A DNA stretch of 64,000 nucleotides from Dama dama. Its lineage: Eukaryota > Chordata > Mammalia > Artiodactyla > Cervidae. The DNA lies in assembly GCF_033118175.1 (NCBI RefSeq), contig NC_083714.1, positions 6,696,001 through 6,760,000 of the forward strand. The letters run 5' to 3'. The first letter of the stretch is position 1; every line of letters begins with the position of its first letter. Below, in pieces: positions 23,225 through 35,689 of the stretch. A program made the position numbers and the translations under genes. The notes under the pieces were generated by a model. It made no database searches, had not been told where the DNA came from, and worked only from the letters and a program-made list of their open reading frames with translations.

Positions 23225-23450
23225 AGCACAGGCACCCCCCCCCCCAACACATATATGAATATACACACAGGCACATTCCCACCTGTGTGCCCAGAAACAA
23301 ACATACACACACTTTACACACACCAGCATAAGCACAATCACATGTACACACACACACACACACACACACCTAATACACACATGCATGCAAGTATTAACAC
23401 ATGCACACATGCATCCATATATTCACACACTCACATGTGTATATATATAA
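23225..23450. repeat. CA-rich simple repeat region
   Basis: A C-run at 23237-23246 is followed by interrupted (CA)n, with the purest stretch at 23347-23369, and then TA-rich sequence. Frames across it are repeat products. Confidence 0.85.
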
Positions 23451-25117
23451 ACATTCATTACCCATTAACAAGCTGAAATAGGATCATATTATACAGACTC
23501 ACTGCCCTTAGTGTTTTCACCTATTAATGTGTCTGGAAGAAGTTTTCAGTCAGTGCATACTGGTTTGCTTCATTCTTTTAACTGCTGCATTCTATAGTGT
23601 GGATGTGCTATAATGTAATTAATTATGATTAAATAATAATAAAATCTATAAACATAAGTAAATGAAACATGATTAAAATGAATGAGACTTTAATCAGTCT
23701 TTCACTACTTCACGGTTGAAGTGGTTTCTATTTGTTCCTCACCACACGCCATGGTCTGAAGCACAACCCTGCTGTGAATGCAGCTCCTGCTGTCTTCCTG
23801 CATCCCTAGGGCAGCCCTGAAAAAGAGACCTGATGTTACCTGGGAGGTGCAGATCAGTGTGTGAAGTGAAAAGCCAGGGGGAAGCCAGAGAAGGAAGAAA
23901 AGCCTCTCTTCAGGGAAGCAGGGCCAAGTGGCCTGCACCTGGTGACGCAGCTTTCCCACAGCTAGGCAGGTGGCTCTCCTGCATGTTTGGACCACGGGCA
24001 GCGAGTCCCGGAAAGGCCTGCCTGCTGGCTGGCAGGAAGGCAGTGTCCTCAGAGGAGCTGCTCTATTCTGTCATTTACATAGAGGCGGTGGAGGCAGGAC
24101 TCAAGTAGCCCTAGGGGAAGAGAGGTGGGGCTGTGGTCCAGTCCCCTGAGGGGAGTGCCTTCCCCAGGTTGTACAGCTGAACCCAAACCCAATGACTTAG
24201 GTTTTCTTTGCAAAAACTCTGGTCTAGACGTTGACAACCTGGTTGAAGTCAGATCTGGTGAAAGTGCAGGGCCCACTGTGCTGGCCCCAGAATGTGAATG
24301 GACCTCAGGCAGAAAATGTACAGGTTTCCCTGAGTTCACATCAAGCCTTCAAGTCTTGCTATAAAGGAGTGTACAGTGAGCAGTGGAATCTGAAATTGGA
24401 GAGCTTGTAAGCCACCCCCCAAACACCAAAGCTGAGATTCTACAATGGGACAGAATCAGGGCCATCAGAGTTTCCATTTTTAACCTGCAAAATCTGAGTC
24501 ATCAAACTAGCTTTATTGAATGAAATGGGGAATAAAAGTTATGAAAGCTTGAGAAAGCTACTACTCAGTTGACACCAGCTGCTGCCTAACACTTTCACCT
24601 TCCTGGCCCTGGTCTAGGTGATCTGCGTCATCGTACAGCCTCCATTCAGAAAGCAGTCCCTACCTGCAGCCACTGGGGACCGCTGACTGCAGGCCTTCAT
24701 TTTGTTCACTTCCACAGCCCACAGGCATGCTCAGAAAAGCCTTGTTACCACCGCAGTTCTGGTGGGGAATACCTGCACCCAGGCCAAGGCCTTGGAGGGC
24801 TAGCTCAGTGCTGGGTTGCAGGCAGCAGCAGGAGAAGTCCCGCCCGCCAGCATTTTGCCACACCCTGCAACCAGAAACAGGACTCCCAAGAGCCCTTTTG
24901 GTGCTTAGAATCGAACACAGTTTCCCCTTGATTCATTCCAGTAGTTTCCACCTCTGGTCCTGACCCCAGGATGGGCACTTGTCCCCCTTCCTCTTCCTCC
25001 TCTCTGGCCTGTTTCTACGCTTGGCCACAGTTTCCAATACAAAAGCTCTTCTGCCATCTGATGGAGACAAATGCCATGGAACTGGCTTGGGGAACACTTT
25101 GTCGAGGTGACTTTGCT
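23451..25117. other. No gene seen; possible old L1 3' UTR at its start
   Basis: About 23451-23640 has the style of an old L1 3' UTR. The rest shows no recognisable gene or repeat. Frames at 23833-24108 and 24125-24364 lack family signatures. Confidence 0.4.
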
Positions 25118-25319
25118 GGAGAGACATGGTGTGGCAGTGGGTCTTAGTTGCAGCAGGCAGGTCTTCTATTTTGGTTGCAGTGTGCAAGATCTTTTAGTTG
25201 TAGCATGTGCCATCTTTACTTGTGGCATGTGGGATCTGGTTCCCTGACCAGGGATGGAACCTGGGTCCCCTGCATTGGAAGCACGGAGTCTTAGCCACTG
25301 GACCACCAGGAAAGTCCCT
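25118..25319 (-). mobile_element. CHR-type SINE
   Basis: An antisense tRNA-Glu SINE: the 'GTGGGTCTTAGTTGCAGC' tail side is followed by 'GGTTCCCTGACCAGGGATGG' and the head 'CCACCAGGAAAGTCCCTG' at 25303-25320. Confidence 0.87.
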
Positions 25320-26234
25320 GCAAGGAAAACTTTGAACTTTATTGTCTCCCCAGGAAATTCATCAAGGGTTTATTTCTGGAATATCTTGCGCTTGTCATGT
25401 GATTTTCTGGCATAAACTCTGATGAGATATGTTGGGCACTGGTGGCTGGAAATACTAGGAGGAGAAAATAGAATGACTAAGGAGTAAACTTTTGTCTGTG
25501 GGTCCACCACAGAGTTAAGAGCGAAGCCCAGTGGCTTAAGAGGTACAAATATCTGTGAAATGTTGGATATGTACACCAAGGGGGAACTCTTGGTTCCTCT
25601 GGTTTCCTGGAGGAAGGAGACACTACATGGCAATACAGTGAAACATGCTGTGCGTGGGCAGCATCCAGAGGTCTACATTTCCTCACCTGGGGGCATTTGT
25701 CACAGGCTCTTGGTGTGGCGTATTTGGTCTCTTTCTCCTTTCCTTTCCATGCAGCTGGATGGGAGGCAGCGGTGCTGCAGGCATGACCCTGCTCTACAAA
25801 CCCTGAATTTTCCTCCAGTGCGTTGTTCAAAGTCTGATGGTATGTGGATCTAGGGAATTAGCTGTATTCACAAAGCAGCCTTTATCAGTGTAGACACTTT
25901 ACTTCCCTATCTGGCAGGGAAAAGGGATGCTGTTTATTGGCCCTTCTTCACTCCTTCAAATTCTCAACTTCAGTATTAAGATTTGTATTCAGTTTTCTTA
26001 GAAATTGTGCTGCCAAGTATGCAGGCATGCAATCTTGACTTGGGGGTGGGGGACAGATCTCAGAATTCCCTTGGTTTCTTCAGGAGCGTTTCTGGTCCCT
26101 GGAGGGAACTCCACTCCCCCTTCCTCGCTTTATGGGTAGAGACTGTAGGCCTCTTCATGGAACCATGTGCTTGTATTTGGTTAGGATGTGATGAAGCAAT
26201 CTGGTTGATTGTTTTTCCCTCAACTGTCTCTTCA
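25320..26234. other. No gene seen
   Basis: Single-copy-looking sequence. Open frames on both strands (for example 25477-25830 minus) show no family signature. Confidence 0.4.
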
Positions 26235-26425
26235 TAGTTTTATTTATCGAGGTATAGTTGATGTGCAGTATTATATGTTACAGGTGTACAACACAGTTTT
26301 TAAAGATTATGCTCTATAGTTAATATAAAATATTACCTATATTCCCTGAGCTGTACACTATTTTGTACATAGTACTTTGTACTTGTTAATCCTGCTAGTG
26401 GCAGGCCAATGGGGTCTCTTTATTT
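26235..26425 (-). mobile_element. L1 3'-UTR fragment
   Basis: In antisense it has the cetartiodactyl L1 wording 'ATCGAGGTATAGTTGATGTG' near 26247 and 'TACAGGTGTACAACACAGTT' near 26279, related to the copies at 38812 and 61888. Confidence 0.65.
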
Positions 26426-28465
26426 TCCTGCCTTGTATTTGGGCAACAACAAGTAATTCCATAGTTGGAACCACCTGTAGGTAGGTAAGTATTGGAGTTC
26501 TAGGACCACCAGGCATCCCACGCCCTTAATTTCCTTCCACCTGCTTCCTTCTCCCAGATGATAAGAATCCACAAGCCTTTGAGCCAGGACGGGTTGGTCT
26601 CAGTCAATCCAGATTTTGGAGTTGATGACGATACCTTTTCAGCTAGTTTTGTTGTGGGTGTTGCCCTGGCTTTTTGGTTTTCCATCCTTTTGTCTTTCTC
26701 TGTCTCTCTCTTTTCAGGGGTGAGGATTCAAAACTGATGGTGCACCTTTGCTGCTACCTTCCCAGAATCTAGAAACTTTATTACTTCTGTGTCAGAATAA
26801 TTAATAAAGATATTTTAATGTTGATGCAATTAAACAGAAAAGTTAGAAGTTCTGGGCAAATCGTGACTTCACATGGGGCTAAGTCCCCTGTCCAGATTTC
26901 TCCTAAAAGGACAAATGGTAGGGGGCTGAGGGGGTAAGGTCCCCAGTGAACAGCAGGAAAACAGAGCTTCTTGGGGAGTTGTACACACCGGCTGGGAAGA
27001 GCCAGGGCTGGAGGTATAACAGCTGGAAGAAGGAGCCTGGTCGCATCTGGGTGTGTCAGAGAAAGAATTGGGCACTGCCATGGAGTGGTTCTATTGGGGG
27101 AACTGTGACCTAGCAACCCACTGGCTGCCACAGTAAGAGAGAAAGAATGTCTAGGCTGCCTTCATCTTAGGCTTCAGCCTCCCCAGCCCCACTATTATTT
27201 GTTCCACATCACAAAGGAAACATCTAAAGCTGAGGGAGGTGACATGTCTTAGCTTCCACCCAGTCACCCAGTCGGAAGGGTGGAGTTGAGCTTGGGCCTC
27301 AGGTGACCTGTCTGGCCCCAGCTCAAGTCCACCTCTCAGTCAAGTCTGGCCTCAGTTTCAGCAGGTTAATGCTTGACTCTTGTCTGCTTCAAGTATCTGC
27401 GTTTGGTCCCCTTAATAGGGGACTTTTCAAATTTGGTCACAGATGCTAGAATAGAGGAGGCATATAGCAACTGATGGTCATCAGTCTATCAATTCAGGTG
27501 TGTGGACAAGAATCACTCACTCCTGAAAGGACCCTGAAATAAAGCTTTGGACAAGGAAAACAGAAGTCCCCCTTGTTTGGCTACAAGCGTGCAGCCCACA
27601 CTTGGTATCTGTTGTAAATCTTTGGCTCCAAGAGTCAATCCATTTGCTCTGCCAGGACCGCATTTACAGTTGTGGCCAATCACAACATCAGTAATGTGCT
27701 TGGCAAACACCTCTAATCGTTTCTTCTGAGGTTCTCTTGTCATGATCCTTTTATTTTTCCTAAGGCTCTCTCTGCTTAACAAGGGCTAGGAGAGGTGACT
27801 CCCCAGTCAGACTGAAGATCAGAGTTGGGGTTCCTTTCCTGAGCCACGTGGTTCAGGGACATGCCTCTGTCTGCCTACATGGTGAGTCAAGCTGAAGACG
27901 TGCCGGCTATAGCTGTCCTTTTGTGTGTCCCGAGCAAGAGGACAGGCCTTTCTCATGACCTATCTTGATTTCACTGCAGCCCTGATCTGTGAGCAGTGGG
28001 GAGTAGCTGAGGGCTCCAGGGCCTCAGATGCAGAAAACTCCAAAATCCTTGGCACAAGTGTGTGCCTAGTGGGATGTCCTTCAGAAGCTGGGGACCAACT
28101 AGTTAGGAAATGCTGCTAGTTGGGGAAAGAGTGAAAATTTCGACTACACCTCTGAGAAAAGAGGACCCACGTCTGCCCACAGGCTCAATATCTATGCTGT
28201 CTGCTCTACAGAAGTAAAATCAGCCCCTCCCTGAAGGAGCTGACATATACAGCTCTTAGCTCTTCAAGTCACTGATGATGGAGCCTGCCAGCTTTCGTCT
28301 AATGGAAAGCATGCACTGGACAGAGACTAGACTTCTTCCCATATAGAAATAAAAACTTTAGGTAAGTGAGGACATCATGGTTGTCCAAAGCCCTGTGGAA
28401 ATCAAACAAGCTGCGATCTGACAACAGAGAGCTAATGAAAAGCTCTTCGTGGTCATCCCAAAATT
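26426..28465. other. No gene recognised; MIR-like fragment near 27195-27335
   Basis: Around 27195-27335 the antisense MIR pattern can be read (AGCTGAGGGAGGTGACATGTC, then GAGTTGAGCTTGGGCCTCAGG). Elsewhere I see no supported exon. Frames at 26781-27131 and 27513-27782 carry no known domain. Confidence 0.4.
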
Positions 28466-28662
28466 GAAAGTGAAAATCGCTCAGTCGTGTCTGACTCTTT
28501 GTAACCCCATGGAATATACAATCTAGGGAATTCTCCAGGCCAGAATACTGGAGTGGGTAGCCCTTCCCTTCTCTAGGGGAATCTTCCCAATCCAGGGATC
28601 GAACCCAGGTCTCCCACATTGCGGGTGGATTCTTTACCGGCTGAGCCACCAGGGAAGTTCAC
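28466..28662 (-). mobile_element. Bov-tA SINE
   Basis: A complete antisense copy from AAAGTGAAAATCGCTCAGTC to GAGCCACCAGGGAAG. Confidence 0.93.
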
Positions 28663-29327
28663 CTCAAAGTAGGTTTAATCTCAGTAAAGCCAAGTTTGGC
28701 TCAAAGGAAGAGAAGGAAAGGGCAGTGTTTCTGATGTTCTCGACTCTTACCATTGAGTGTTTTGGCTCCTTCAGTAAAGGAGACCTGGGTGCCAAGCTGG
28801 CTGGAGCCAGGTACCCGGCCCACATCACAAATGCAATTTTGTCACAATTCCATCTCGTGCTGGGGTGAGGGGTGAGGAGTGGGGAGGGAAGGCATCTATG
28901 GCCTTCTCAGTGAAGAGCAGCTTGGGGCCTCTTCCTTGGGGGTGGTGTTGCCTGTATCTTAATGGTACAGGATACTTTCAAGTGAAAAGAGGCAGCTCTT
29001 GTCAGCCCTCCAGACAGCTCAGTCCGCCCCACCTCATGAGGCCAGAGTCAGCCCTGATGGCAACTTAAAGCCACCACCTTCTAGGTCTAACCCTCTCCAT
29101 GCCCCAGGACATGGCTCTGGCCTCCTGACAGGAGTCTCCTGTGGAACAAAGCCACTCAGTGGGTGCTCTTCGAACCCAGGTACACACCCCGCTCAGGCTA
29201 AATGCAGCGTTCTCAAGAAATATACACGGAGGGGTGGTTTTAAATTATGAATACTCACCATAAGCAAGAAATCATATATTGGCAACTATTTCAACCTCTG
29301 AAAAATTTCCAGTGCTAGTTTAAAAAT
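28663..29327. other. No gene seen
   Basis: No reading frame with a family signature and no repeat I can name. Confidence 0.4.
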
Positions 29328-29348
29328 TGTGTGTGTGTGTGTGTGTGT

Positions 29349-29402
<54 letters not shown>
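29328..29402. repeat. Compound microsatellite (GT)n(GA)n
   Basis: A nearly pure GT run (29329-29362, with one interruption) passes directly into an uninterrupted GA run to 29402. Confidence 0.98.
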
Positions 29403-29404
<2 letters not shown>

Positions 29405-31200
29405 CACAAAACTCGTTTGGAAGGAAGTTAGCAAAATTGTCTGCAGTCTGCTGATTGAGGCTGGTAGGACCTGGGGTGTGGCCTGCGAGACCCTGACTGG
29501 AGCTGGCCTCAGGCCCCTCATGTGTCTGCTCTGTGACCAGAGCACAGCAAGCAGATGTCACCGTCTATCCTCTCAGCAGAGCTCCTTCCCCTCCCCACCT
29601 CCACGGTGAGCTCCTGCTTGACTCGGGCGGTGTGCCAGGTCCCATCAGCAGAAGTAGGGGCTGCTTCCAGGACCTTGCACTGTTTTTTAGAACCTAAGAG
29701 CCTAAAGGCATGAAAGCCCTCATGCGGGAAGTGAAAGTGAGAGCCACAAGACAAGAGATGCGGCTCAACAGCCTTGAGGACCAGCAAGCAGGGGTCAGGG
29801 CAGGCCAGTTCCCCAAGCCTGACTGGGGTGAATCATTTTCTCTCTCATTCTGATATTGGGACCCTACAGTCATGAAGCTGTGGAAAAGTTGCCTGTGTCT
29901 GGGGCTCTCATGAGTGCTTTGGGACAAGACTTGAAAGCCACTAGGAAATGAAGAGGCTGTACTTGAAGCCAGTTGTTCTCAAACTTTAGAGGCACCAGAA
30001 GGCGGGTGCCTTCCTCCCATCACCCAAGATCAGGATGGTTGGACTTCTTGTCCATAGATGGTGAGCTGAGTGGAGACTGACATGCTCAGCTTTGCTTCTT
30101 CCTCTCACACCTGCCCTCTGATCAGCTATAGAGGGAACCGACTGGCTAGTTGTCATTCATTCTTCCTGTTGCAGCTGTGGTGGCACTTCTTTCCTGAGCT
30201 GAACTGGGCCCTCTGGTAAGACCTTGAACCTCCCCACAATGTACTATGTGCTACTTTATAATTGTCTTTTTTTCTTTTTTGTCCCTCCCATCAGATCGTG
30301 AACCCCTTAAGGACAGGGACTGTGTCTAGAGGTTGCCGGGAGTGAGTCTTGGTATGAGGCTCTAAAAACATGAGAGTAGAGAAGGAGGGATGGATATGAC
30401 ACAGATGGTAAAGGAATGTTCTCTCCAGGGCCTGCTCCACAGTAGGTGTCTCTAGTGCTAATTCAGTGAGATGGACACATTAACAGAGCTTATTGACTGA
30501 TGGGTGATGGAGGGAGAAGTGGAGAAGGGATCTGGCCTCTGCTGAGCCCCTAATATGTGCTAGACCCTGAGACAGCAGAGTTGAAATGACATTGACTTAG
30601 GCGTGGGTAGAGCAGACAAATGAGTTTGATATCGATCAAAAGGGATGTAAGGTGACAGCAAATATGCAAACGGAGATGTGTATCTGGAGATTTGCAAAAT
30701 ATAAATGACAGCACTGGAGTTAGGAGCTTGGTCAAAAGCACAAATGTAGGCATCAGACGCACGCCGCTGGCCACACTGAGACCTCATATCTCATCATTCC
30801 AGTGTAAGGGAGGCCAGATGGAAACCGACTGTCTTGTCATTTAGGGCAGAAAGGTGATGGTATGGTGGCGCAGGAAAAGGCCCTTAGGACAATTCTGTTT
30901 TCCTCACTCAAGCTCACCACGCAATTGGTATCCACCATTGGTCAGGCCTCCTGTGGCGTGGAGAGGTGGCTCACGAGAGGCTTCTTGACTGGAAGACATG
31001 GTGAGTACTCTGCTGTCTTCCTGAAAACTTGTATCCACACAGGTCCAGAGTTCCTGATCCCTTTTGCTAGATGGCTTAGAGGCTGGAAACTTCCAAGACG
31101 AGCTTGCATCCAGGGCTGTTGTGCTTTAACCAACCCGATGGGATAACCAATGTGTGCCTTTTTGACGAAAAGCTGACTCCTTTACTTTCTCTCCCACTGT
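29403..31200. other. No gene seen; short ancient repeat fragments
   Basis: An L2-3'-end-like piece lies around 30225-30330 (AAGGACAGGGACTGTGTC). A short MER5-like string (TTGTTCTCAAACTTTAGAGGC) lies near 29973. No coding feature is supported before the olfactory receptor acceptor at 31201. Confidence 0.4.
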
Positions 31201-31201
31201 A

Positions 31202-32357
31202 GCTGAGCATAGAGGAAATGAATTACCAGGAAATTGGAAACCACATCAGAGTGACTGAATTCATTCTCGTGGGACTGTCTGAGCACCCCACGTCCCAGAC
31301 TGTTCTCTTCTGGGTGCTGATGTTTCTCTATGTAGGAACCTTGGCAGGAAACAGTATGATCATTCTCCTGGTAGGAGTCAGTTCTCAGCTCCACACTCCG
31401 GTGTATTTCTTCCTCAGCAACCTGTCTCTCCTGGATCTTCTGTTTTCCAGTAGTGCTGTACCCCTGATTATGGCCAACTCTCTGCAGAACTTCCCCACCA
31501 TCTCCTACAGCTCCTATTTTGCACAGCTCGCCATCTGAGCCTTCTTGGCACTGACTGAGTGTTTCCTTCTTGCCATTATGGCTTATGACCGATTCGTGGC
31601 TATCTCAGACCCACTCAGGTACAACCTGGTGATGTCTTCTCGAGTCTGCGTCTTAATAGCTCTGCTTGCTTTGTTGACATTTTTCCTGCTCACGATTATG
31701 CCTGTTCTGCTCTTTCCTGTCCGTTTCTGTGGGCTTAATTCAGCCAATCACTTATCCTGTGAAGTCTAAGTCATGTTTAAACTGCTCTGTTCCAATACCA
31801 TTTTTCTAGAGGTTTTGATGATGATTTGTGCTATCATTTCAATGCCGCTTCCTTTAATTTTCATCCTTATCTCTTACCTTTGTGTCCTTACGGCTGTCTT
31901 AAGAATCCAGTCACCTGACACCAGGCTTAAAGCCTTTTTCACATGTGGTTCTCACCTGCTTCTGGTCACCATCTACTTTGAAAGTGAAGTCACTCAGTCA
32001 TGTCCGACTCTGCGAAGCCATGGACTGTAGCCCACCAGGCTCCTCCATCCGTGGCATTCTCCAGGCAAGAGCACTGGAATGGGTTGCCGTTTCCTTCTCC
32101 AGGAGTTCTTCCCAACCCAGGGATCGAACCCAGGTCTCCCGCATTGCAAGCAGACACTTTACCACATGCTCATCTACTTTGGGACCCTAATATATATTTA
32201 TGTGAAACCTCAGACCAAAAGGTCTCAAAATGGGGATAAAATTGTCTCTATATTTTATGCAGCAGTGACTCCCATGCTGAATCCACTCATCTACACCCTG
32301 AGAAATAAGGATGTGAAAGCTGCTCTCAAGAGAGTTACCTGTGGGGCAAAGTCCTGA
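31202..32357 (+). pseudogene. Class II olfactory receptor pseudogene, split by a Bov-tA SINE
   Basis: A receptor coding exon preceded by a good splice acceptor (TTTCTCTCCCACTGTAG, AG at 31201-31202) 15 nt before ATG 31218, the usual layout for the coding exon of olfactory receptor genes. Marks: HTPVYFFLSNLSLLD, TECFLLAIMAYDRFVAIS, LKAFFTCGSHLL, PMLNPLIYTLRNKDVKAALKR and a natural stop at 32355-32357. The VAISDPLRY wording, with Ser in place of the common Cys, resembles family 13/2 receptors such as OR13H1; I do not assign a member. Three lesions lie in one frame with no frameshift: TGA at 31536-31538, TAA at 31767-31769, and a SINE at 31981-32170 that brings a stop at 32028-32030. It cannot make a receptor. 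Confidence 0.93.
31981..32170 (-). mobile_element. Bov-tA SINE inside the olfactory receptor pseudogene
   Basis: An antisense Bov-tA between perfect 11-bp target copies CATCTACTTTG at 31970-31980 and 32171-32181. SINE plus duplication adds 201 bp, a multiple of three, so the downstream receptor sequence stays in frame; a stop within the SINE still ends translation. Confidence 0.96.
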
Positions 32358-33229
32358 TGCCTCAATCAGGAGACAGACCTGATAAGTTCGCCTCTGCAAA
32401 TGACACTTTTCAAATGGGAAAGGACTTGCAAAGCATCTGGTTAATGGAAGAAATGACCTAAGAGCAGAGGTCTGATTTTGTAAAAATAGAAAACTGCTGG
32501 ATGTCACATGCATCCTAAATACAAACAAAATGCGAGTTACACACAAGGAGCACTAAAATAGTAAATAGTCTTTATACATAAAACGTCTTGAGAATCATTA
32601 AGACATAAAATAAGTCCTCCCGTAGCAGAATGGCCAAATGACATAAGCATGACTCAGTAAAGAAAATATAAGCATTCACACATAAGCGACAATAAAAATA
32701 TCACTTTTCATTTATTATGTTAACAAAAATGAAAAACATTTATAGTGTATATATATACATCATTGGGGAGAGTTTGGGGAAATGCCACTAGTGCCAAGTA
32801 AATTGGCACCGACTTTTGGAGGGCAATTTTGGTAGCTATAAAAGGCCAACATCTGGGTGACCCACGTGGTGGGGGAGGTGGCCCTCAGCTGGGACAGCCT
32901 TGCCCCCTGCATGCACAGCTCTGGGGGCCCCATGGCAGTTCCGAAAACAACCACAATCTCTGCCTTCTGAAGACTCTTGCAGTCCGTACATGTGCAGTGA
33001 TCGCCCTGCACCCTCCCCAACATTCAGAGAACCTCAGGGAAGAAGAAGGTGGTTTCTCCCCAAAGGCAACTCTTCTACCTTTGAAATGGCGCCTTTCAGC
33101 AATCTTTACAGGGGACTGATTGGCCCTGAATAGCTGGTCGGCTTTTTTAAGCTATTCTAAAGGTATTTTCAAAACTTTTCTTTCCCTGGCTATAGACTTT
33201 CATCACCAATTCCAGGAAAACATAAAACA
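32358..33229. other. No gene seen
   Basis: AT-rich 3' flank of the receptor pseudogene, then unclassified sequence. The two overlapping plus frames near 32829-33133 have no family signature. Confidence 0.4.
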
Positions 33230-33595
33230 CCCCTGTGATGAATGAAATGTTTTTGCCTCCCCTACACACACTAGTGTTGAAGCCTGAACCCCCAGTGTGA
33301 TGTATTTGGAGATGCACCCAGGTCTGATGGTGTTAATGACCTTGTAAGAAGAGGAGACACCAAGAGTGCCCTCACGTCCTCTCTCTCTGCCCACCAGGAA
33401 TCATATGAGGATGTCATATGGCTGTGAGATGTCAGCCATCCACAAGCCAGGATGAGACCTTTCTCCGGAAATTGAACCAGCTGGCTTTGATCTTGGGCTT
33501 CCAGTTTCCAGAATTGGGAGAAATAAATGTCTGTTGTTTAAGCCACATACTCCATGATCTTTTGTGATAGCATCCCAAACAGACTAAGACACTTG
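33230..33595 (+). mobile_element. MLT1-type LTR fragment
   Basis: The MLT1 order is visible: GTTGAAGCCTGAACCCCCAG near 33274, CTTGTAAGAAGAGGAGACACC near 33341, then TTGGGCTTCCAGTTTCCAGAA near 33493 and GAAATAAATGTCTGTTGTTT near 33520. Confidence 0.75.
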
Positions 33596-33768
33596 CCTCG
33601 GTATCTTATGTCATTATGTCCCCTAGGTGCATCTATGTCACAGAAATATGTATGTATGTATGTAACATGTTTGTACAAGAGTGCTTGTTAAAGCACTGTT
33701 TGGACTTGTGAGGATTTTGAATAAAAATCTTAAGTGCCCATCAACAAAGTAATACTTAAATAAATAAC

Positions 33769-33987
33769 ACTTCCCTAGTGGCTTAGAGGGTAAATAGTCT
33801 GCCTGCAATGTGGGAGACCCAGGTTCGATCCCTGGGTTGGGAAGATCCCCTGGAGAAGGAAATGGCAACCCACTCCAGTATTCTTTCCTGAAGAATCCCA
33901 TGGACAGCGGAGCCTGGTGGGCTCCAGTCAGTCCATGTTGTCGCAAAGAGCTGGACACGACTGAGCAACTTTACTTTCAATTTCACT
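33769..33987 (+). mobile_element. Bov-tA SINE with target duplication
   Basis: A complete sense copy from ACTTCCCTAGTGGCTTAG to the CACTTTTCA-type tail. Flanks TTAAATAAATAAC (33756-33768) and TTAAATAAATTAC (33988-34000) differ at one base. Confidence 0.95.
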
Positions 33988-34000
33988 TTAAATAAATTAC

Positions 34001-34796
34001 AGTACATCCGTACAATAGGGCTTTGTACTGCTAAGGATGACCCTACTCTTATGAGTCTCTCATTTTTCTTGGACCAGAAGGTTCCCAGGCTGTTAGGAAC
34101 CTTCTGTTCATGATGATGTCAGAAATGCAGGAGGGATGACCATGATATTTCATAAGGCCAAGGATCAAATCAGCACATTGTTACTTCTACCTAGAAGATA
34201 ACATGAGTAAGACAACACATTTTGACCATGGTAGAGAAATAACCAAAGATAAATACAAACATGATAATCATAATTTCTGTGAAGACTGAGTTTCGATACA
34301 GAGAAAAAAAATCATTTTGGCTCATTTACAGAGAAAGGTTGATTACATAATCATTAAAGAAGGTTATATGATTGTCAAGAATCCTGAAGAAATGAACTCC
34401 AAGCTGATTTTCCAGAAACATATTACCAATCAGAGTGGTGCTATCAAGGTGAGATGCCGTCTGCAACCAGACAGCTGTCAGCTCTGCAACCAGCTCATCT
34501 GTTGTGATCCTCACCTGAGTCTCTCCCAGTTAACTCAGTCTCAAAATGTAATTGCTTTTCTTTTGTTTGGAACCCTCTGGCCCCAGACCTTAATTTGGTT
34601 TCCTCCCTTCATTGCTTCTTTCCTACTTTCCTAAAATTTTCTGTGTAAAATATGTCAAACATACAAAAAAGTTTTAGAGAATAGTGAAACACACACATGC
34701 CCACCACACTAATTTAATAACTTAACATTTTACAACATTTTGCTTTAGAATTTTCTGATAACATTGCTACTTTAATATGACCAGTAGCTGTAGATG
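34001..34796. other. No gene seen; L1M-like 3' UTR at 34640-34790
   Basis: The part from about 34640 has old-L1 3'-UTR wording (AAAATATGTCAAACATACAAA). The frame at 34317-34634 shows no known domain. Confidence 0.45.
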
Positions 34797-35047
34797 CTAA
34801 GTCACTTTAGACATGTCTGACTCTTTATGAGTCAGACACTTCAGTCAAGTCTGACTCTTTATGACACTCTATAGATTTTAGCCCACCAAGCTCCTCTGTC
34901 CATGGGATTCTCCAGGCAAGAATACTGGAATGAGTTGCTGTGCCCTCCTCCAGGGGCTCTTCCCAACCCAGGGATTGAATCCACATCTCTTACATGTCCT
35001 GCATTGACAGGTGGGTTCTTTACCACTAGTGCCACCTGGGAAGCCCA
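34797..35047 (-). mobile_element. Bov-tA SINE with an internal duplication
   Basis: An antisense copy ending GCCACCTGGGAAGCCC. The BovA end carries an extra repeat: GTCTGACTCTTTATGA occurs at 34815-34830 and again at 34849-34864. Confidence 0.88.
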
Positions 35048-35503
35048 GATAGTCACCCTACCTCCCCCTCCCCACAAAAAAAGGGATACCACAAACAAAT
35101 GCAAAGATAAGATACAAACTCAGATAATATATTTAGTGTACATCATACTGGCTAGACATTAGTAGCTATAGTCTAGAAAATAAAGAATTCCTATCTTCCA
35201 AAAGGCTCCCTCCTAACAGGCTATGGACCAGAATATAATCACATGGCTGCTCCTAGTGACAAGAGCGATCAGGAAATCTTGTCCTTTTCCAGCCTGCTAT
35301 GCACCAGATATGGAAGGAAAAGAGGACAGAGGTTGAATGACAGCTGGTGGTCTCTGCCACAGTTTTGCTAAACGTTTCTAAGACATTTGTCAAAAAACAT
35401 TTTTCCACTTGTTTCTCTGCTTTTTGCTTCATTAATCTATGCTCCTATCTTTATATTTCCTTTTTAAAATTTTTTTTTAATATTTCCTTTTTAATGAACA
35501 TGG
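35048..35503. other. No gene seen
   Basis: AT-rich sequence without a supported feature. Confidence 0.4.
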
Positions 35504-35609
35504 ATCTGAGCAAACTTTGGAAGATAGTGAAGTACAGAGGAGCCTGGCGGGCTACAAGCCATGGTATCACGAAGAGTCGGACACAACTTGACAAGCCAAC
35601 AATAACGTT
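35504..35609 (+). mobile_element. BovA monomer fragment
   Basis: Sense BovA text GAGGAGCCTGGCGGGCTACA near 35535, then AGAGTCGGACACAACTTG. The tRNA head is absent. Confidence 0.75.
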
Positions 35610-35689
35610 TTCTTTAGGTTTATTCTGTAGATGTTTTACTAGCTCCTTGAGTTGGATACAATTTACTTTGTCTTTTATGATTTTTAGAC

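Noticed and set aside
29973..30000. MER5-type DNA transposon
   Set aside because: The similarity covers only a short string; not enough to annotate as an element.
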